Of a DNA stretch of 64,000 nucleotides, positions 1 through 17,694 are shown piece after piece; position 1 is the first letter of the stretch, and each line of letters starts with the position of its first letter. This DNA comes from Zelopaecilomyces penicillatus (lineage: Eukaryota > Ascomycota > Sordariomycetes > Hypocreales > Pseudodiploosporaceae). The translations under genes and the position numbers were made by a program. The stretch lies in contig VCCP01000003.1 in the NCBI GenBank assembly GCA_005765155.1, forward strand, positions 2,418,001 to 2,482,000. The letters are read 5' to 3'. The notes beneath the pieces were generated by a model. That model saw only the letters and a list, made by a program, of their open reading frames with translations, made no database searches and was not told the origin of the DNA.

Positions 1-1149
1 AAGAGACTAAATAAATCTATATTCTTATTATAAATAAATTATTTACTTTAATACTGGGATAATAAAGCTTTATAATCAGAGAAATTAAAATTAAAATAAT
101 ATTAATAATTATTATTATAATAGATATTAAATATAAAGTTTAATTAAATTTATTTATTAAGGAATTAAATTTAAATAATATTAAGAGTTTATTAATAAAA
201 TAGAAAATAGATAAAATAAAGATATAATAAAGAATAAAAGCTTTAATGTATACCTTATTATTATAAAAAGAACCAGATTTAATTAAAATATTTAAAGAAA
301 TAATAATAATATTAATAATTAATAATTAAGTTCTTTATAATAAGATTAAAAAAGAAATCTAATATATTATTATTATTATTATATAAGTAATAAAGAAATA
401 AATTAAACTATTTATTATATTATATAAATATAATTATTAGAAAAATATAATATTAAAAAAGGAGATTTATATAAATTAAGGAAAAATTATTAATATTATA
501 ATTAAGAATGAAATTAATCTAGATAATACTATATAATAGATAAAGTTAGATTTATAAATAAAAATTATAACCTTAAAGATTAAGCTAAATATAATAGTAA
601 AGGTTTAGAAAGAAATAATATAATATATAAAATTAATTATATAATAAATAAGTGAGCGATAAAGGATCAGTTATCTTTTTCTTAGTAATAGGTAATTATT
701 ATAATTATCTATATTAGATTATTAGAATAATTATCTTTTTATTCCTTTATCCTTTTAATTAGATTATTAGATAATTAACTAGACTATAAGATTAGATAGA
801 AAATAGAATTATTTTTTTTATATATAATAATATTTTTAAGTATTTTAATAATATATAATAATAATATAAATTCTAGATATAATATTTAATTAATATCTAA
901 ATTTAAGAATTTTATTTTAAGCTTTTTTAATTAATTTTTAATATTCTTTAATTTATTTAATATTTATTATTTTTCTTAAAAAAGAACCTTAATTATTTTA
1001 AGTTTTATAATTATAATATTAATTAATTCTAAATAATCTTTATAATTTAATTTAATATAATAAAATATCTTTTTTATTAATTTTATAATAGGTTTATTTT
1101 TAAAGAAATTAATAAAATTAATCTTTTTTTCTTTTTTTTATTAATTAAT

Positions 1150-5960
<4,811 letters not shown>

Positions 5961-6119
5961 TAAATAATTCAAAAAAAGAAATTATTAAAATAAATATTAA
6001 AAAGAATTAAAAAAAAGAATTAAAAAAGATTTTATTAATATTATCTATAATATAATAGCTTTTATTAAAATTATATATAATAAACTTAAATATTATTTAA
6101 TATTTAATTATCTTTAATT

Positions 6120-8050
6120 ATTATTTATATTCCTAAATATCTTTATTTTTAATATTAATATTTAAATCTTTATTATCTTTATTTTAATAATATATATAAT
6201 TATTTTATATTTTATATTTAAGTATTTATTATTAATATTAAATAGATTAGATATTTCTCTTACTTTAATAATAATATTAATTATTTCTTTAATAAACATT
6301 ATTATTTAATCTTTATTATAATATATTATAAAAATTCTATATTTATTAATTTAATTTATTATAAGAAAGTATATACTTTAATTATTCTTAGGGATTTATT
6401 TAATCTTTATTATAAAAAACGTTATTTAATCTTAAGTTTATTTAATTTATTAATTAATTATATAATCTTATTTTAATAAAGCTATTAAATATATTTTAGC
6501 TTAATATAAAGATTTGATCTATTTATTATAGATTTTTATTTTATTATCTTTATTAATTAAATTATTAATTATTTTAATTATAATATATTTAATTATTTAT
6601 TTTATTAAATATATATATTAATTTACTTTATTAAATATATATATTAATTTCATTATTTTAATATTATTTATTCTATAGTATTTTATTATTATTATATTAA
6701 AAGATAATTTAATTTTAATTAATATTATTTATTATATATATTAATTTTTATAAATATAATTAAAATATTTTATTAAATTTATATCTTTTTATAAATAGAA
6801 AATTAGCTTATTTAAAGATTTATTTAAATAAATATAAATTTAATTTAATTATTAATTAATTATTTTAAAATCTATTATTTTAATTATTTAAAATAATTTT
6901 AATACCTATTTTATAATATTAATATCTTAATAAAATCTTTTTTAAATATTTTATAATTAATAGTTTTTTTAATTTTTTTAATTTTATTTATTTTAAATTA
7001 TTTTTATAGTATTATAATTTATATATTAATAAATCCTTTAATATTTTAATATTATTATTTTATTATTATATTAATCTATTAATATAATATTTTATTATAA
7101 AATAATTAAAAAAACTTATATATATTATATTAATATAAGATAAATAAATTATATTATCTTAAATACTTTTAATAAAAATATTTATATTTCTTTAAATTAT
7201 ATTATCTTTAATTTATATTATATTATATTTATTTAATAATATTTTTAATCTAGTATTAAATATTTAAAGTTTTTTAAAAATTTTATTTATTATATTATAT
7301 TTTTATAATTCCTTATTATAATTAATTATTTGTTTTATTATTTATATTATTTATTATATTCTTAATTATTTATTTAAATAATATTCAGAATTATTTATTT
7401 AATAAATTAATAAAATATATTATATTTAATATTTTTAAAAAGGCTTTATTTTAATTATTTATTATACAGATATATTATATTTTAATTATATCTTTAATTT
7501 CTATCTTAATATAAATAATTATATTTTAGAAAAATAAAAAGAATATATTAATTAATAAAGATAATAATAATATAATCTTATGATTTAATAATGATAAGGT
7601 TATTTATAATATTATCTTAAGACAATTATAATTAATATTAGAAAGCTTATATTTATTAATATTAAATAATATAATAGATCTTTTTTATATTTTCTTATTT
7701 AAAAGAAGGTTTTAATTAATTTTCTTTAATAATTATTAATAGTGTTATTTAATTTAATTAAAAGATATAAATTTAATTATTAATATTTTTATTATTAATA
7801 TAGCTTTATATTAAAATCTTATTTATAATTATTTATTTTAATTTAATAGTTTAATATTATTATTTATTTATTTAAAGTTAATAGAAATAAATAAATATAT
7901 TATATTTAGATATAGTTCTTTTAAGTATTTAATAATAATTAATAGATTAATTTTAATTATAAATAAAAAGATTATATTTAATATTAAATCTAGGTTTTAT
8001 TTATATTATTTTTATAAATACTAAATAAACTTATCCTTTTCTTTAATTTA
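6120..8050. repeat. Dispersed repeat family D, copy 1
   Basis: This stretch aligns, in the same orientation, with 59,570-61,330 over most of its length. Examples are the stretches around 6,880-7,020 and 60,100-60,260, and around 7,740-7,880 and 60,980-61,120. Both copies are saturated with RIP-type changes, and no reading frame survives. The minus strand gives slightly better protein-like runs, but I recognise no transposase, reverse transcriptase or other domain. A mobile element is the likely origin; the class is unknown. Ends are approximate. Confidence 0.6.
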
Positions 8051-8469
8051 ATTAAAGGGAAATGGAATAATAGATTTTTAAGTTTTAATAATTAAAGTAT
8101 ATTAATTAATAATATTTAATAACTCTTTAGCTTTTTAAATATCTTTTTAAATATAATAATTATATATAAATACTTCATTTATATAAAATTAATAATATAT
8201 TTAATAGTTAATACCTTATTATTTATATTTAAATACTTATCTTAATAGTAAATATATTATTAATAAATTAAACTATTAAAAAAAAGAATTTATTAAATAA
8301 AATAAAAAAAGATTTTAATAATAGTTATATAGGGATAGGGGTTATATAACTAGTATAAGTAATTATTATTAGTTATTATATATAAAAAGAATATCTTTAT
8401 TTTTTAATTTAATTTAAAGTTCTAGCTATTTAATAATCTAATTAAATAAATAAAGATATAAATAATCTA

Positions 8470-10020
8470 ATTATTTAATTATTATAATATATTTAATATC
8501 TAATAATACAATCTAATAATTATAATAAATCTATATTATTAAAAAAGATATTAATCTTTTATTAAAAAATTAAATAATATAATAAAGATATAATAAAAAT
8601 AAGAAAATATATATAATAATATAAAAGTAATTTAATTATCTTTTTTTAATTAATTTATATATATAATAAAAAAGATAAGATTTATTTATAATTTAATAAT
8701 AATATTATAAAGCTTATATTTAATATAATTTTAAATAATATTCTAAGTTATAATATTTTAGTATAAGATTAATAATTATATTAATATAATAAAAATATAA
8801 TACTATATTATCTTAATAATAAAAGAACTATTAATAATAATTATAATATTAAATAGGATTTAAATAATATATAAGGCTAAATCTAATATTTAATAATAAT
8901 ATAATAATATAATAATATAATAATTTATATACCTTATTATAATTATAATATATATTATAATAATAAATATAATATTAATTAAAACCTAAAGATATTAATA
9001 ATAATAATATAATAAGATTAAAATAATATATTAATAGTATTATAATAAATATTAATCTTTAAATCTTTTATAATAATATATAAATAATAAATATATCTAT
9101 AAAACTTAATAATAATAATAATATAATAAGATTAAATTTATTTATAATATAATATAATAATTATCTTAAAAAATAAGATCTTTTTCTTTTCTTTAAAAAT
9201 GATCTTTATAATCTTTTTTAAATAAAAAATTAATTATAATAAGAATATAATACTCTTTATAATAATAAAAAAAGAATAATTATAATATTATTAATTATTT
9301 AATATTAGTTAAATAAATAATAAAATAATACTAAGGATAATTTATTAAAAACTATTATATAAAAAATATATTAAAGATATTAAATATTTAAATATTATAA
9401 GGATACAATTATTATTTTTAGCTTAAAAAAGAAAAAAAGAAAAAAAACAGAAAAAAATTAAGATTTATATAATAAAAATAATAAAAGTATATAATAATAA
9501 AATTATAAGATTATTTATAATTATTAATAATATAAGAAAAAGTAAAGCTATTATAATAATACCTTAAAATAATAATAAATTATAAAACTATTAAAAATAA
9601 ATAAAAAGATAAAATCCTATAAAAACTATTAGAATCTTAAACTTAATAAACCTTAAAATAATCCTTATAATAAAAGAACTAAAATAAATTAGCTATATCT
9701 TATTAAAGATATAATATATATTAATCTAACCTTAAGGCTAGCTTTATTAATCCCTAGCTATTTAACTTTAATTAAATAAATAAAAAGATATTATATATAT
9801 TAAATTGATTCTCTATTAATTATTAAATATAAAGATAATATTTAATATATATAAAAGAGTAAAGAATAATACTATAATAATATAAAAAGAAAGTATAAAT
9901 ATAAAAAAAGAATAAGAGTTTTTTATTTATTTTTTCCTTTTTATCTATTAAATTAAAAGAGAATATATATCTTATAAAGAATTTAATCTAGATATAAAAA
10001 CTAAACTAATATAATTATAA
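8470..10020 (-). repeat. Dispersed repeat family L, copy 1 (inverted)
   Basis: The reverse complement of this stretch aligns with 20,490-21,960. Shared landmarks are the LTR-like edge (TTAATCTAG followed by a run leading to TTTAATTTAA), a run reading AATTAATAGAGAATC, and a purine-rich tract near 9,425-9,455 that is a pyrimidine tract in the other copies. Further partial copies lie at 34,905-35,720 and 50,365-50,700. The family may be an LTR plus internal sequence, or a non-autonomous element; no coding domain was recognised. This copy lies left of the EXO70 island in the orientation opposite to the copy on its right. Confidence 0.6.
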
Positions 10021-11284
10021 AATAAATAAAATAAATAAAATATTCTTATATTAAAATATAAAATAAAGAATATAATTGTATATTTCTTCTTAATAATAAT
10101 AATTTATTATTAATATTAAAAATAATTTTCTTTATTTTAAATAATTTAAATTCTTTAAAATCTAATTTATTATTTAATTATATTATAATAATATTTAAAG
10201 AAGTTTTCTTTAATATAAAAATTATAAAAGATATATTATATTTCTTTTTTTAAAGATTAATCTCTTTAATCTTTATTAATCTATATAATATTTTATTTTA
10301 TTATAAATAATTTAAAATTTTATATAATATTCTTTATATAATTATTATATTTATATAATATTTAATATAGCTTTTTTAATTTTATTTCTTTTTAATATAA
10401 TAAGTAAAATATTTTTATTATAAATTTATAATTAATATATATTAATATAATTTATATTAAATTTAAAATAAATATATTATAGATTAATTATATAATTAAT
10501 AAATATATTATTTAATTAATTTAATAATATTTAATATAAATATATAAATATTCTTTAATAATTAATTATTTTATTTTATTTATTTATTTATTTATAAATA
10601 ATAAATAATATTAAGTTTATACTTAATTTTAAGATATTTTATTAATTCTTATTAAAATTTAAAAATAAAGATTATCTTTTTATTAAAAATAATATTTATT
10701 AATAAATTATATAAGCTTATTATTATTTTATTAAAACTATAGTTAAAATCTTTTATTAAGCTTATTTTAAGATAAAATATAAAATATAAGATTTTTATTA
10801 ATATTTTTATAATAATTTATATTAAATTATATTTAAATATTTATTATTCTAAAAAACTTATATATAATAAAAGAAGATAAATTTTAGATAAAGAAAATAA
10901 AGATTAATATTATTATAATATATAAAGAATAAATATAAATAAATAAAATATAAATCTTTTATTATTTATTAAAATAAAAGGAATTATTTATTTAATAGAA
11001 GATTTAATATAAATATTTAATTAAATTAAAATAATATAATATTAAAGATATTAAAAATAATAAAATAAATTAAATAATAATATATACTTTAAAATTATTT
11101 ATTATTTTAATATATATATAATTTATAATATCTATTATTTATTATAAAGAATATTATTATAATTTAAATAAATTTATATAATATAAATAAAATATTAATA
11201 TTAAATATATTTTAATAAAAGTTTATAAAATAAAAAATCTTAATTATAATTAAGAAATATAATAATTAATTAAGACCTAATAAA

Positions 11285-11376
11285 ACCAAACCTATATATT
11301 AGGGTACTGCTTTATAGACATTGCTCTGCCTTTCAATGCCCCTATACTCCTCAGCCCGACACGCTTTACATTTGCG
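11285..11376 (+). promoter_or_regulatory. EXO70 5' leader and proximal promoter
   Basis: Only about 90 bp of mixed-composition sequence separates the AT-rich block from the EXO70 ATG. It contains CT-rich runs (near 11,320-11,355) of the kind common in fungal 5' leaders. No TATA or CCAAT box can be singled out, because everything further upstream is A/T. The core promoter must be within or at the edge of the AT-rich block. That is inference; no transcript start is visible. Confidence 0.5.
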
Positions 11377-13335
11377 ATGGCTGTTGGCGCATTGAGTGCT
11401 ACAAGCCACCATGCCGTGGATGAGGAGGCACGAGCAGAAGTCGATGTTCTCAATTCGCGATTGGATAAAACGACGCAATTGACCAAAAAAATACAGGCCT
11501 GTCTTGGAAGACTTGACGTCACCAGCCAAAGTGTTCGTGACGTCGCTGGACCACTAAATGGCGAGACAAGGCGTCTTCAGGTTTTGGGAAATAGTAGCTC
11601 TACCCTTTTGTGTTCGACTTCACATCGGAATTCTAATTGGCTTCCAGATGTCGACGGTGTGCTCACAGCAATCGAACGACTTCGACATCCCGCCGACAGC
11701 AAAAATGACGAAGAGCAGATCATTCGTGTAGGACCAGACAAGGCTGGCTTATCGAGCTATCTGGCGTCAGTGAAACGATTGAGCAAATCACATGCCGACA
11801 TGCACACGTCAAATCTGCGCGCTAACCAGAATACTATGACGGAGTTAACACGTCTCATCAAATTTGCAAATGCACAGCTCGAGAATCATTTCGATAAGCT
11901 GTTGCGTGGCGAAACACCACGGTCTATTGAACCCTTGCATTATATTACCAAAGATAAATCGTTTCCTGTGCTTGTCCAGGACATGATTGCACGTTTAGGT
12001 CTGGTAAATGCCCATGTAACGAGCATCCACCGAAACGGGCAAGATTCGCCAATTGCACGAATTTATGCTGAAGTTCGAGGACCATATCTGTCTTTCTCCT
12101 TGGCCAACCTGGCTGCAGCCAGCGTAAACACCGCCAAGAAAAAGAATCCCAGCGCTAATTACCAAGCTGGTACCAATGGCATTGGCACTTATGCTCAGGC
12201 AATGGAGGGCTTGTTTTTGTCAGAGTACGACAATATTTGCAGCATCTTCCAACGGGACGAATGGAGTCCAGTGTTTCAACAAACATGCCAAGCTACCTTA
12301 ACCGAACTCGCACGCACCCTGCGAGAACTTAATACCCACATCAAATCTCATCTTGAGACGGACTGCTTTTTGGCCTATGAAGTCACTGAAATAATATCCA
12401 GCTTGTCTGGTAATTTGGACATGCATACAGGCGAACTCAAGGGTTCCTTTGCCGCTGCTTTAAAGCCTGTTCGAGAAACAGCCAAATCATCATTATCAGA
12501 ACTACTGGAAGATGCTAAAAAAAGAGTAAATGCTATACAATCATTACCATCAGATGGTACTCCAACTCCTGTTGTTTCCGAAATTATGCAGCGGTTGCAG
12601 GTTATGGTAGAGTTTTTACGACCCATCTCCAGCATCATGGTATCTATTGGGGAGGGTGGATGGAAATCTAGTGCTTCGTCTGGAAACCGTGCTTTGGAAG
12701 GCATACCCAACCTTACGTCATTTGACATTGGCGCAGATGGTCGTGATATTTTCGCTCACTATTGTCTGGATACTATTGATGCACTGCTGTTCTCTCTTGA
12801 CCAGAAGGCACGGATTCTACTTAGAGGGAAATCTGTTGTAGGCGTTTTCGTAGGCAACTGCGTTGTGATTATAGAACGCATGATACGAAACTCAGATCTT
12901 GAACTACTACTTACGTCGAGGCTCGATGTACTTGAACAATGGCGAAAGAAGGCCACTGTTGCATACACCGAAGTTTGCAAAGATCTGTCGGTTTACCTGT
13001 TTGATACCATCCACACCAATAGGACACTTCGTCCAACATCAGGGCAGGCAGACTCAGCATCTGTTGTAAAGGCGCTGAATAGCAAGGACAAAGACAAAAT
13101 CAAGGAGAAATTTTCACAGTTCAACAACGCATTCGATGACATGGTATCACGACACAAGTCTTACACCATGGAGCGCGAAGTGCGAGTTATGTTTGGCCAA
13201 GACATACGCCAGAAACTCCAGCCTCTGTATGATCGATTTTGGGATAGATATCATGAGATTGACAAAGGTAAAGGTAAGTATGTGAAGTATGATAAGGTGT
13301 CAATCGCTGCGGTATTCGTCAGTTTAGCTGCATGA
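11377..13335 (+). CDS. EXO70: Exocyst complex component Exo70
   Basis: Exo70 is a subunit of the exocyst, which tethers secretory vesicles to the plasma membrane at growth sites and binds PI(4,5)P2 and Rho-type GTPases through its C-terminal domain. The product starts with a helical segment containing AEVDVLNSRLDKTTQLTKK (about residues 18-36), typical of fungal Exo70 N-termini, and continues into the Exo70 rod (IYAEVRGPYLS, GTNGIGTYAQAMEGLF, SSLSGNLD). It ends with the conserved basic tail RFWDRYHEIDKGKGKYVKYDK. The frame is open throughout, but 11,594-11,647 is best read as a 54 bp intron (GTAGCT donor, CTAAT branch site, TTCCAG acceptor). Removing it gives LGNNVDGVLTAIERLR, as in homologues, and a 634-residue protein of usual length. 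Exons: 11,377-11,593 and 11,648-13,335. The start is the first ATG after the AT block and fits the family N-terminus. It converges with the dehydrogenase gene. Confidence 0.95.
   Translation: MAVGALSATSHHAVDEEARAEVDVLNSRLDKTTQLTKKIQACLGRLDVTSQSVRDVAGPLNGETRRLQVLGNSSSTLLCSTSHRNSNWLPDVDGVLTAIERLRHPADSKNDEEQIIRVGPDKAGLSSYLASVKRLSKSHADMHTSNLRANQNTMTELTRLIKFANAQLENHFDKLLRGETPRSIEPLHYITKDKSFPVLVQDMIARLGLVNAHVTSIHRNGQDSPIARIYAEVRGPYLSFSLANLAAASVNTAKKKNPSANYQAGTNGIGTYAQAMEGLFLSEYDNICSIFQRDEWSPVFQQTCQATLTELARTLRELNTHIKSHLETDCFLAYEVTEIISSLSGNLDMHTGELKGSFAAALKPVRETAKSSLSELLEDAKKRVNAIQSLPSDGTPTPVVSEIMQRLQVMVEFLRPISSIMVSIGEGGWKSSASSGNRALEGIPNLTSFDIGADGRDIFAHYCLDTIDALLFSLDQKARILLRGKSVVGVFVGNCVVIIERMIRNSDLELLLTSRLDVLEQWRKKATVAYTEVCKDLSVYLFDTIHTNRTLRPTSGQADSASVVKALNSKDKDKIKEKFSQFNNAFDDMVSRHKSYTMEREVRVMFGQDIRQKLQPLYDRFWDRYHEIDKGKGKYVKYDKVSIAAVFVSLAA
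11594..11647 (+). other. In-frame intron of EXO70
   Basis: The 54 bp length is a multiple of three and the intron has no in-frame stop, so unspliced mRNA would add 18 residues without a frameshift. The donor is GTAGCT, the branch-like motif is TTCTAATTG and the acceptor is TTCCAG. Splicing joins GN to NVDG across a phase-1 junction and restores the family consensus. Confidence 0.8.
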
Positions 13336-13689
13336 GTCCCCTGCTCTTTTTGCTATGGCTATGAATCAGTTTTCTAGCTACCATGGCCTGGAGGCGTTAC
13401 ATAACAGAATAATGAAATAAGAGGGTTGCTATTTTAGAGTTGCATTACTTGAATGTTTAACCTTCTGCAGACAAACGCACACCCTCACACTATATTTGTA
13501 CTTGGACAATCGGAGGTGACATAAGTCCTGTAGTAGTTCAACTAGTATCAGTTAAGCTAACATTAGTCGGCTACTCGAAAAGAACACCTTTACTGTTGAT
13601 TTGTCAGAGTAAAACCTTGAATATACATCAGCAAATATCCACACAGTCAATTGTCCAAGTCCACCTAGGAATGATACTCTAAACCAGAC
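13336..13689. other. Intergenic 3' region between convergent genes
   Basis: These 354 bp of normal composition lie between the EXO70 stop and the stop of the dehydrogenase gene. They must hold both 3' UTRs and polyadenylation sites. An A-rich AATAATGAAATAAG run at about 13,410-13,423 is a plausible poly(A) element for EXO70. I see no open frame or RNA gene. Confidence 0.7.
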
Positions 13690-15040
13690 TCAGGTAACAG
13701 TATACCCTCCATCAACACGAATATCAGCCCCAGTTACATATTGACTAGCGTTGGACAGCAAGAATGTCACTGGTCCCATGAGATCTTGTGGCTGGCCCAT
13801 CTTTCCCTGGGGAATTAGCGAAATCCATTTTTGCCTGAGATCGGGATTATCATCCATGATCTTCTGGGTCCTAGTGTTGAATGCACATATTAGTATAGAA
13901 AACTGAAGATAGTTTGCAGTTTTGCACTGCCGGTTTTGGTAGGGTTAGGCTTACAGGGCAGTGAGCATATACCCAGGGGATATGCAGTTCACACGGATGC
14001 CCGCATGAGCCCATTCTACCGCCAAGGAGGCCGCGAGATGGCGAACACCGGCCTTTGCAGCATTATAAGGGCTGTATTGGTTCCCAAATCAGTATGGGAA
14101 AACATGGAACAGTCCAGAGGAGTAACTCAAAACAACATACGCCTGAGGTTGAGGTACGTTGACAATAGACCCGGACATGCTACCAATCATGACCATACTT
14201 CCAGGGCATTTCCTTTCCATGAGATGCCGAGCAACAGATGTTGCAAAGAGATAGGTGCCGTCGACATTGACGGCCCAAATCTTGCGCATACGGTCGATTG
14301 GGTAGTTCACAGCTTCGAAATTTTCTGTGAAGCCAGCTGATGTGACTAGATTGTCGATTTTACCATGTTCCTTCACGATCTCAGAGATGCAAGCTTCAAC
14401 AGAGTCTGGGTCAGACACATCCGCATAGTGAGCTGTGACCTTGGGGGTTCTATCATTGGCACTTCCCGTCAATATGGAATGCCACAGTGAACAAAGCCGC
14501 CTAGTGGGAAAGAGCGCAACATGAACCTTACCGTTCAGCGTTTGGGTTTTCCTTGATGAAGGCGTCTACAAGTAATTTGGTCTGTTTCTCTGCCTCCTCC
14601 TCTACTCTAGATTAGAGGTGCCGTGCCAGGTTTATGGTTCTGGCGCCAGAGCATGCGCTCAACTTACTGTTCATGTCAACAAGCGCGAGATCGGAGCCAG
14701 AGTAGACCATTCCTTGACCAATAACCAAGCCGAGACCTCTGGCACCACCTGTGACAACACCCACATTACCATCAAGCGAAAAGCTGGCAAGAGTAGGCTT
14801 AACATATTGCCCCCCCGTGCCATGAACAGGCTTGCTGCTTGGCAAATCATGTTCAGCTGGGTATTCTATTTCAACCTCAGCATCAGTTCGCGAATGGCTA
14901 CCTGGTTTATTAAGAAACAATGACGCCGCGTGGAACTTCCGCGTGGCGAACAATGACACGGGAACTGCAGAAAAAACAGCAATTTTACGGCATGACACAC
15001 GCTGCAGCGTGGGGAGTAGAAAACGAGTTCTTGAAGCCAT
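13690..15040 (-). CDS. SDR-family dehydrogenase, D-arabinitol 2-dehydrogenase-like
   Basis: NAD(P)-dependent short-chain dehydrogenase/reductase, intact over five exons (minus strand): 15,040-14,668, 14,604-14,532, 14,449-14,141, 14,071-13,955 and 13,870-13,690, giving 350 residues. Introns of 63, 82, 69 and 84 bp have donors GTAAGT, GTAAGG, GTATGT and GTAAGC, and the last has a TACTAAT branch site. All phases agree. The first acceptor is the second AG of TCTAGAG, because the other choice brings a stop. The Rossmann motif TGGARGLG is at 97-104, and the active-site Asn/Ser/Tyr/Lys are N210, S241, Y254 and K258 (YNAAK). The C-terminus VTGADIRVDGGYTVT is typical. SSKPVHGTGGQYVKPTLASF before the fold is characteristic of fungal D-arabinitol dehydrogenase-like proteins. 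The first about 45 residues are rich in R and K with almost no acid, suggesting mitochondrial import. The substrate is inferred from family resemblance; another polyol or ketose is possible. Confidence 0.85.
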
Positions 15041-15244
15041 TGTGGTAGATGTGGGTAGGATCAATAGTTGCGTAGAATTGATCGACCACAAGATCCGTCG
15101 GGAGGTTAAGAGGGTTGAGGCAAGGGTAACAAGACAACGTTATTATAGAGAGGAATCCAATATCAGGAGCTGATAGTATATAAGATCGACAGGCTGTATT
15201 AGTTAGCTATATAGGTATTTATAACAATATTAAGTAATGGGGCT
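15041..15244 (-). promoter_or_regulatory. Upstream region of the SDR gene
   Basis: About 200 bp of mixed composition lies between the start codon and AT block 2. No strong promoter box was identified. The sequence becomes progressively A/T-rich from about 15,170 (AGTATATAAGATCG at 15,174-15,187 contains a TATA-like run 135-150 bp before the ATG). Confidence 0.45.
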
Positions 15245-15999
15245 GATAATTTAAATAATAATAAAGGATTAAATTCTTATAAATTATATTATTATATTAA
15301 ATATATCTCTTATAAATTATATTATTATATTAAATATATCTCTTATAAATAATATAATAATTTATAAAATATAAAGAGATTTATAATTATAATTTATAAT
15401 AAATATATAAGAATTAATAATTTTAATAATTATATTAATAATAATAATAAATTTAATATATATAATTAAAGTATTTATTTTATTAAGATATTATCTCTTT
15501 TATTTCTTTATATATTCTTAAATATATTTTTTTTTATTTAACTTTTTTTTCTTTTAATTTATTTAATTATTAATAGCTTTTCTTTTAATTATTTTAAATA
15601 ATTAAATATTTTTATTATTAAATAATATTAATATAATTATTACTAAGATTTATAATTAAATAAAATATAAAGATAATAAAAAATAAAAAATAATAATCTA
15701 ATAAATTTATTCTTATTAAATATAATAATAATTATAATTTATAGTTTTTTTTTAATATTAATTTATTAATATTTAATTTAATATTTTAATATTTATAATT
15801 AATAATATTAAAGAATTATTTATTCTTATTAAGTTTTTATTTAAGTTTAATTAATTTAATATTATTATTATTAAAAGAATTTTTCTAAAAAATAATAATA
15901 TTATTAATTTATTAATTAATATTTATTTAGCTTTTAATATTATTAAAGTAGTTTATAATTAAAAGTTTAATATATTAAAAATAAAAGGATTTATTATTA

Positions 16000-16165
16000 G
16001 ATATATATAAAATTAAAGAATTAATTCTTTGAATTAAGGTTTTTTTATATTTAATATAATTATTTATATAGCTTTCTTTAATAAGAATAGCTACTTTAAT
16101 TAATTAATTATAGGCTTAATAGATAATAAAATAATAAAATATAATATATATTATATAATAATTAT
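16000..16165. repeat. Dispersed repeat family E, copy 1
   Basis: Aligns with 61,635-61,835 in the same orientation. Both run from an AATTCTTT(T/G)AA-like segment through a shared TTTAATATAATTATTTATATAG(C) region to AGGCTTAATAGATAATA. The 61.6 kb copy has a short extra repeat of TAATTAATT type. The class is unknown; it may be an LTR or a terminal fragment. Confidence 0.55.
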
Positions 16166-17694
16166 CTTTTAATAAAAAAGATAAGGTTCTTTATTATTCT
16201 TATTTTTTAAATCCTTTATTTTTAAATTTAAAGTATTATTATTTTTAAATTTATTATTTATCTTATTCTTAATCTTAGTTTTTATTAATTAATTTAATAG
16301 TTTATTTAGATTTTTTAATTTATTAAATTATTTATTATTATTATTTATCTTTAATATCTATTAAATTATAATAAATCTTAGATTAAATAATATTTTTATT
16401 ATTTAATTATATAATTATTTAAATCTTATTATATCTTATATTAATATCTTAATAAATTATTTTAATAAATAAATAATTTTTATTTAAATATATAATATAT
16501 TTAAATTAAAATATTTATTTATTTAAATATTAGATTTTTTTTATTTATTTATTATATTATATTATTAATAATTTAATAAAAGATATTTTTTTGTTTAAAG
16601 ATTATTTTGATTTAATTTAATAAATATTTAATATTAATATATTTTTTAATTCTTTATAATAAATATAGTATTTTTAAGATTAATTCTTTATATATATATT
16701 AAATTAAAGCCTTTTTATAATAATAAAATTATTATTTTATAAATTTTTTATTATATGATTTTTTTAATTAAATACTTTTTTTTTTAAGTATTTATATAAT
16801 ATTCTTATTATTTAAGTATATAATTAATAGCTTAATTTATTTTTTATATTTATTATTCATAATAGAAATTATCTTTTTTATTAATAATATTAAAGTTTCT
16901 TTAATTTTAAGATATTAATTATTAATAAATATTATAAAAAGATTATTAAAAAATAAAGTATAAGCTTATTTTATATTTAATTATTTAATAATAATTAATA
17001 TTTTATTATAAAATTATCTTTTATTTATATTTATTAAAGTTTTCTTAATATAATTACTTTTATTTAATTATATTATAATATTAGCTTTTATTTATTTATT
17101 ATAATTATATTTATTAAATATTTCTAGATATATATATTTTAATATAATAAATTTAATTATTTAATTATTTAATTATTTAGTTTTTATATAAAAAATAATA
17201 ATTTTATTTTAAAAAAAGAAGTTTTTAAATAAAACTCTTATTATAAAAGATATTATTTATATTATATAATTTAAAACTATTATTAAAATATATTTAAAGA
17301 TATAATATATTTTAATAATTTTTATTAATCTTTATATATTAAATAATTAATTTAATTATATTAAATTTCTTTTTAATATCTTTTAAGCTATATTATAATA
17401 TTTATATATTCTTTATATATATTTATATTATTTTATATTTTTAAATAACCTTATAAAATATATCTTTATATTTATTAAAGATTATTCTAGTATATTAGAA
17501 TATCTTTTTAATTAAAGCCTTATAATAAGATTATTTCTTATTTATAATGTTTTTAAAACTTTTTTTAATAGTTTATATTTCTTATTTTTTAATCTATATT
17601 ATTTAATTATAATAGTATTATTCCTATTAAAAAGCTTAATATTATTACTTTATAATTTACTTTATATTTTTAATTCTTTAAATAAGTTATTTTC

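Noticed and set aside
12375..12728. 117-codon open frame antisense to EXO70, and several similar small frames in the islands (e.g. 13,936-14,340 and 44,643-44,947)
   Set aside because: Each lies opposite or out of frame with a well-supported conserved gene, and its translation resembles no protein family.
11377..13335. EXO70 as a single uninterrupted exon
   Set aside because: Residues encoded by 11,594-11,647 do not fit the family, while proper splice and branch signals bracket them and their removal restores the consensus.
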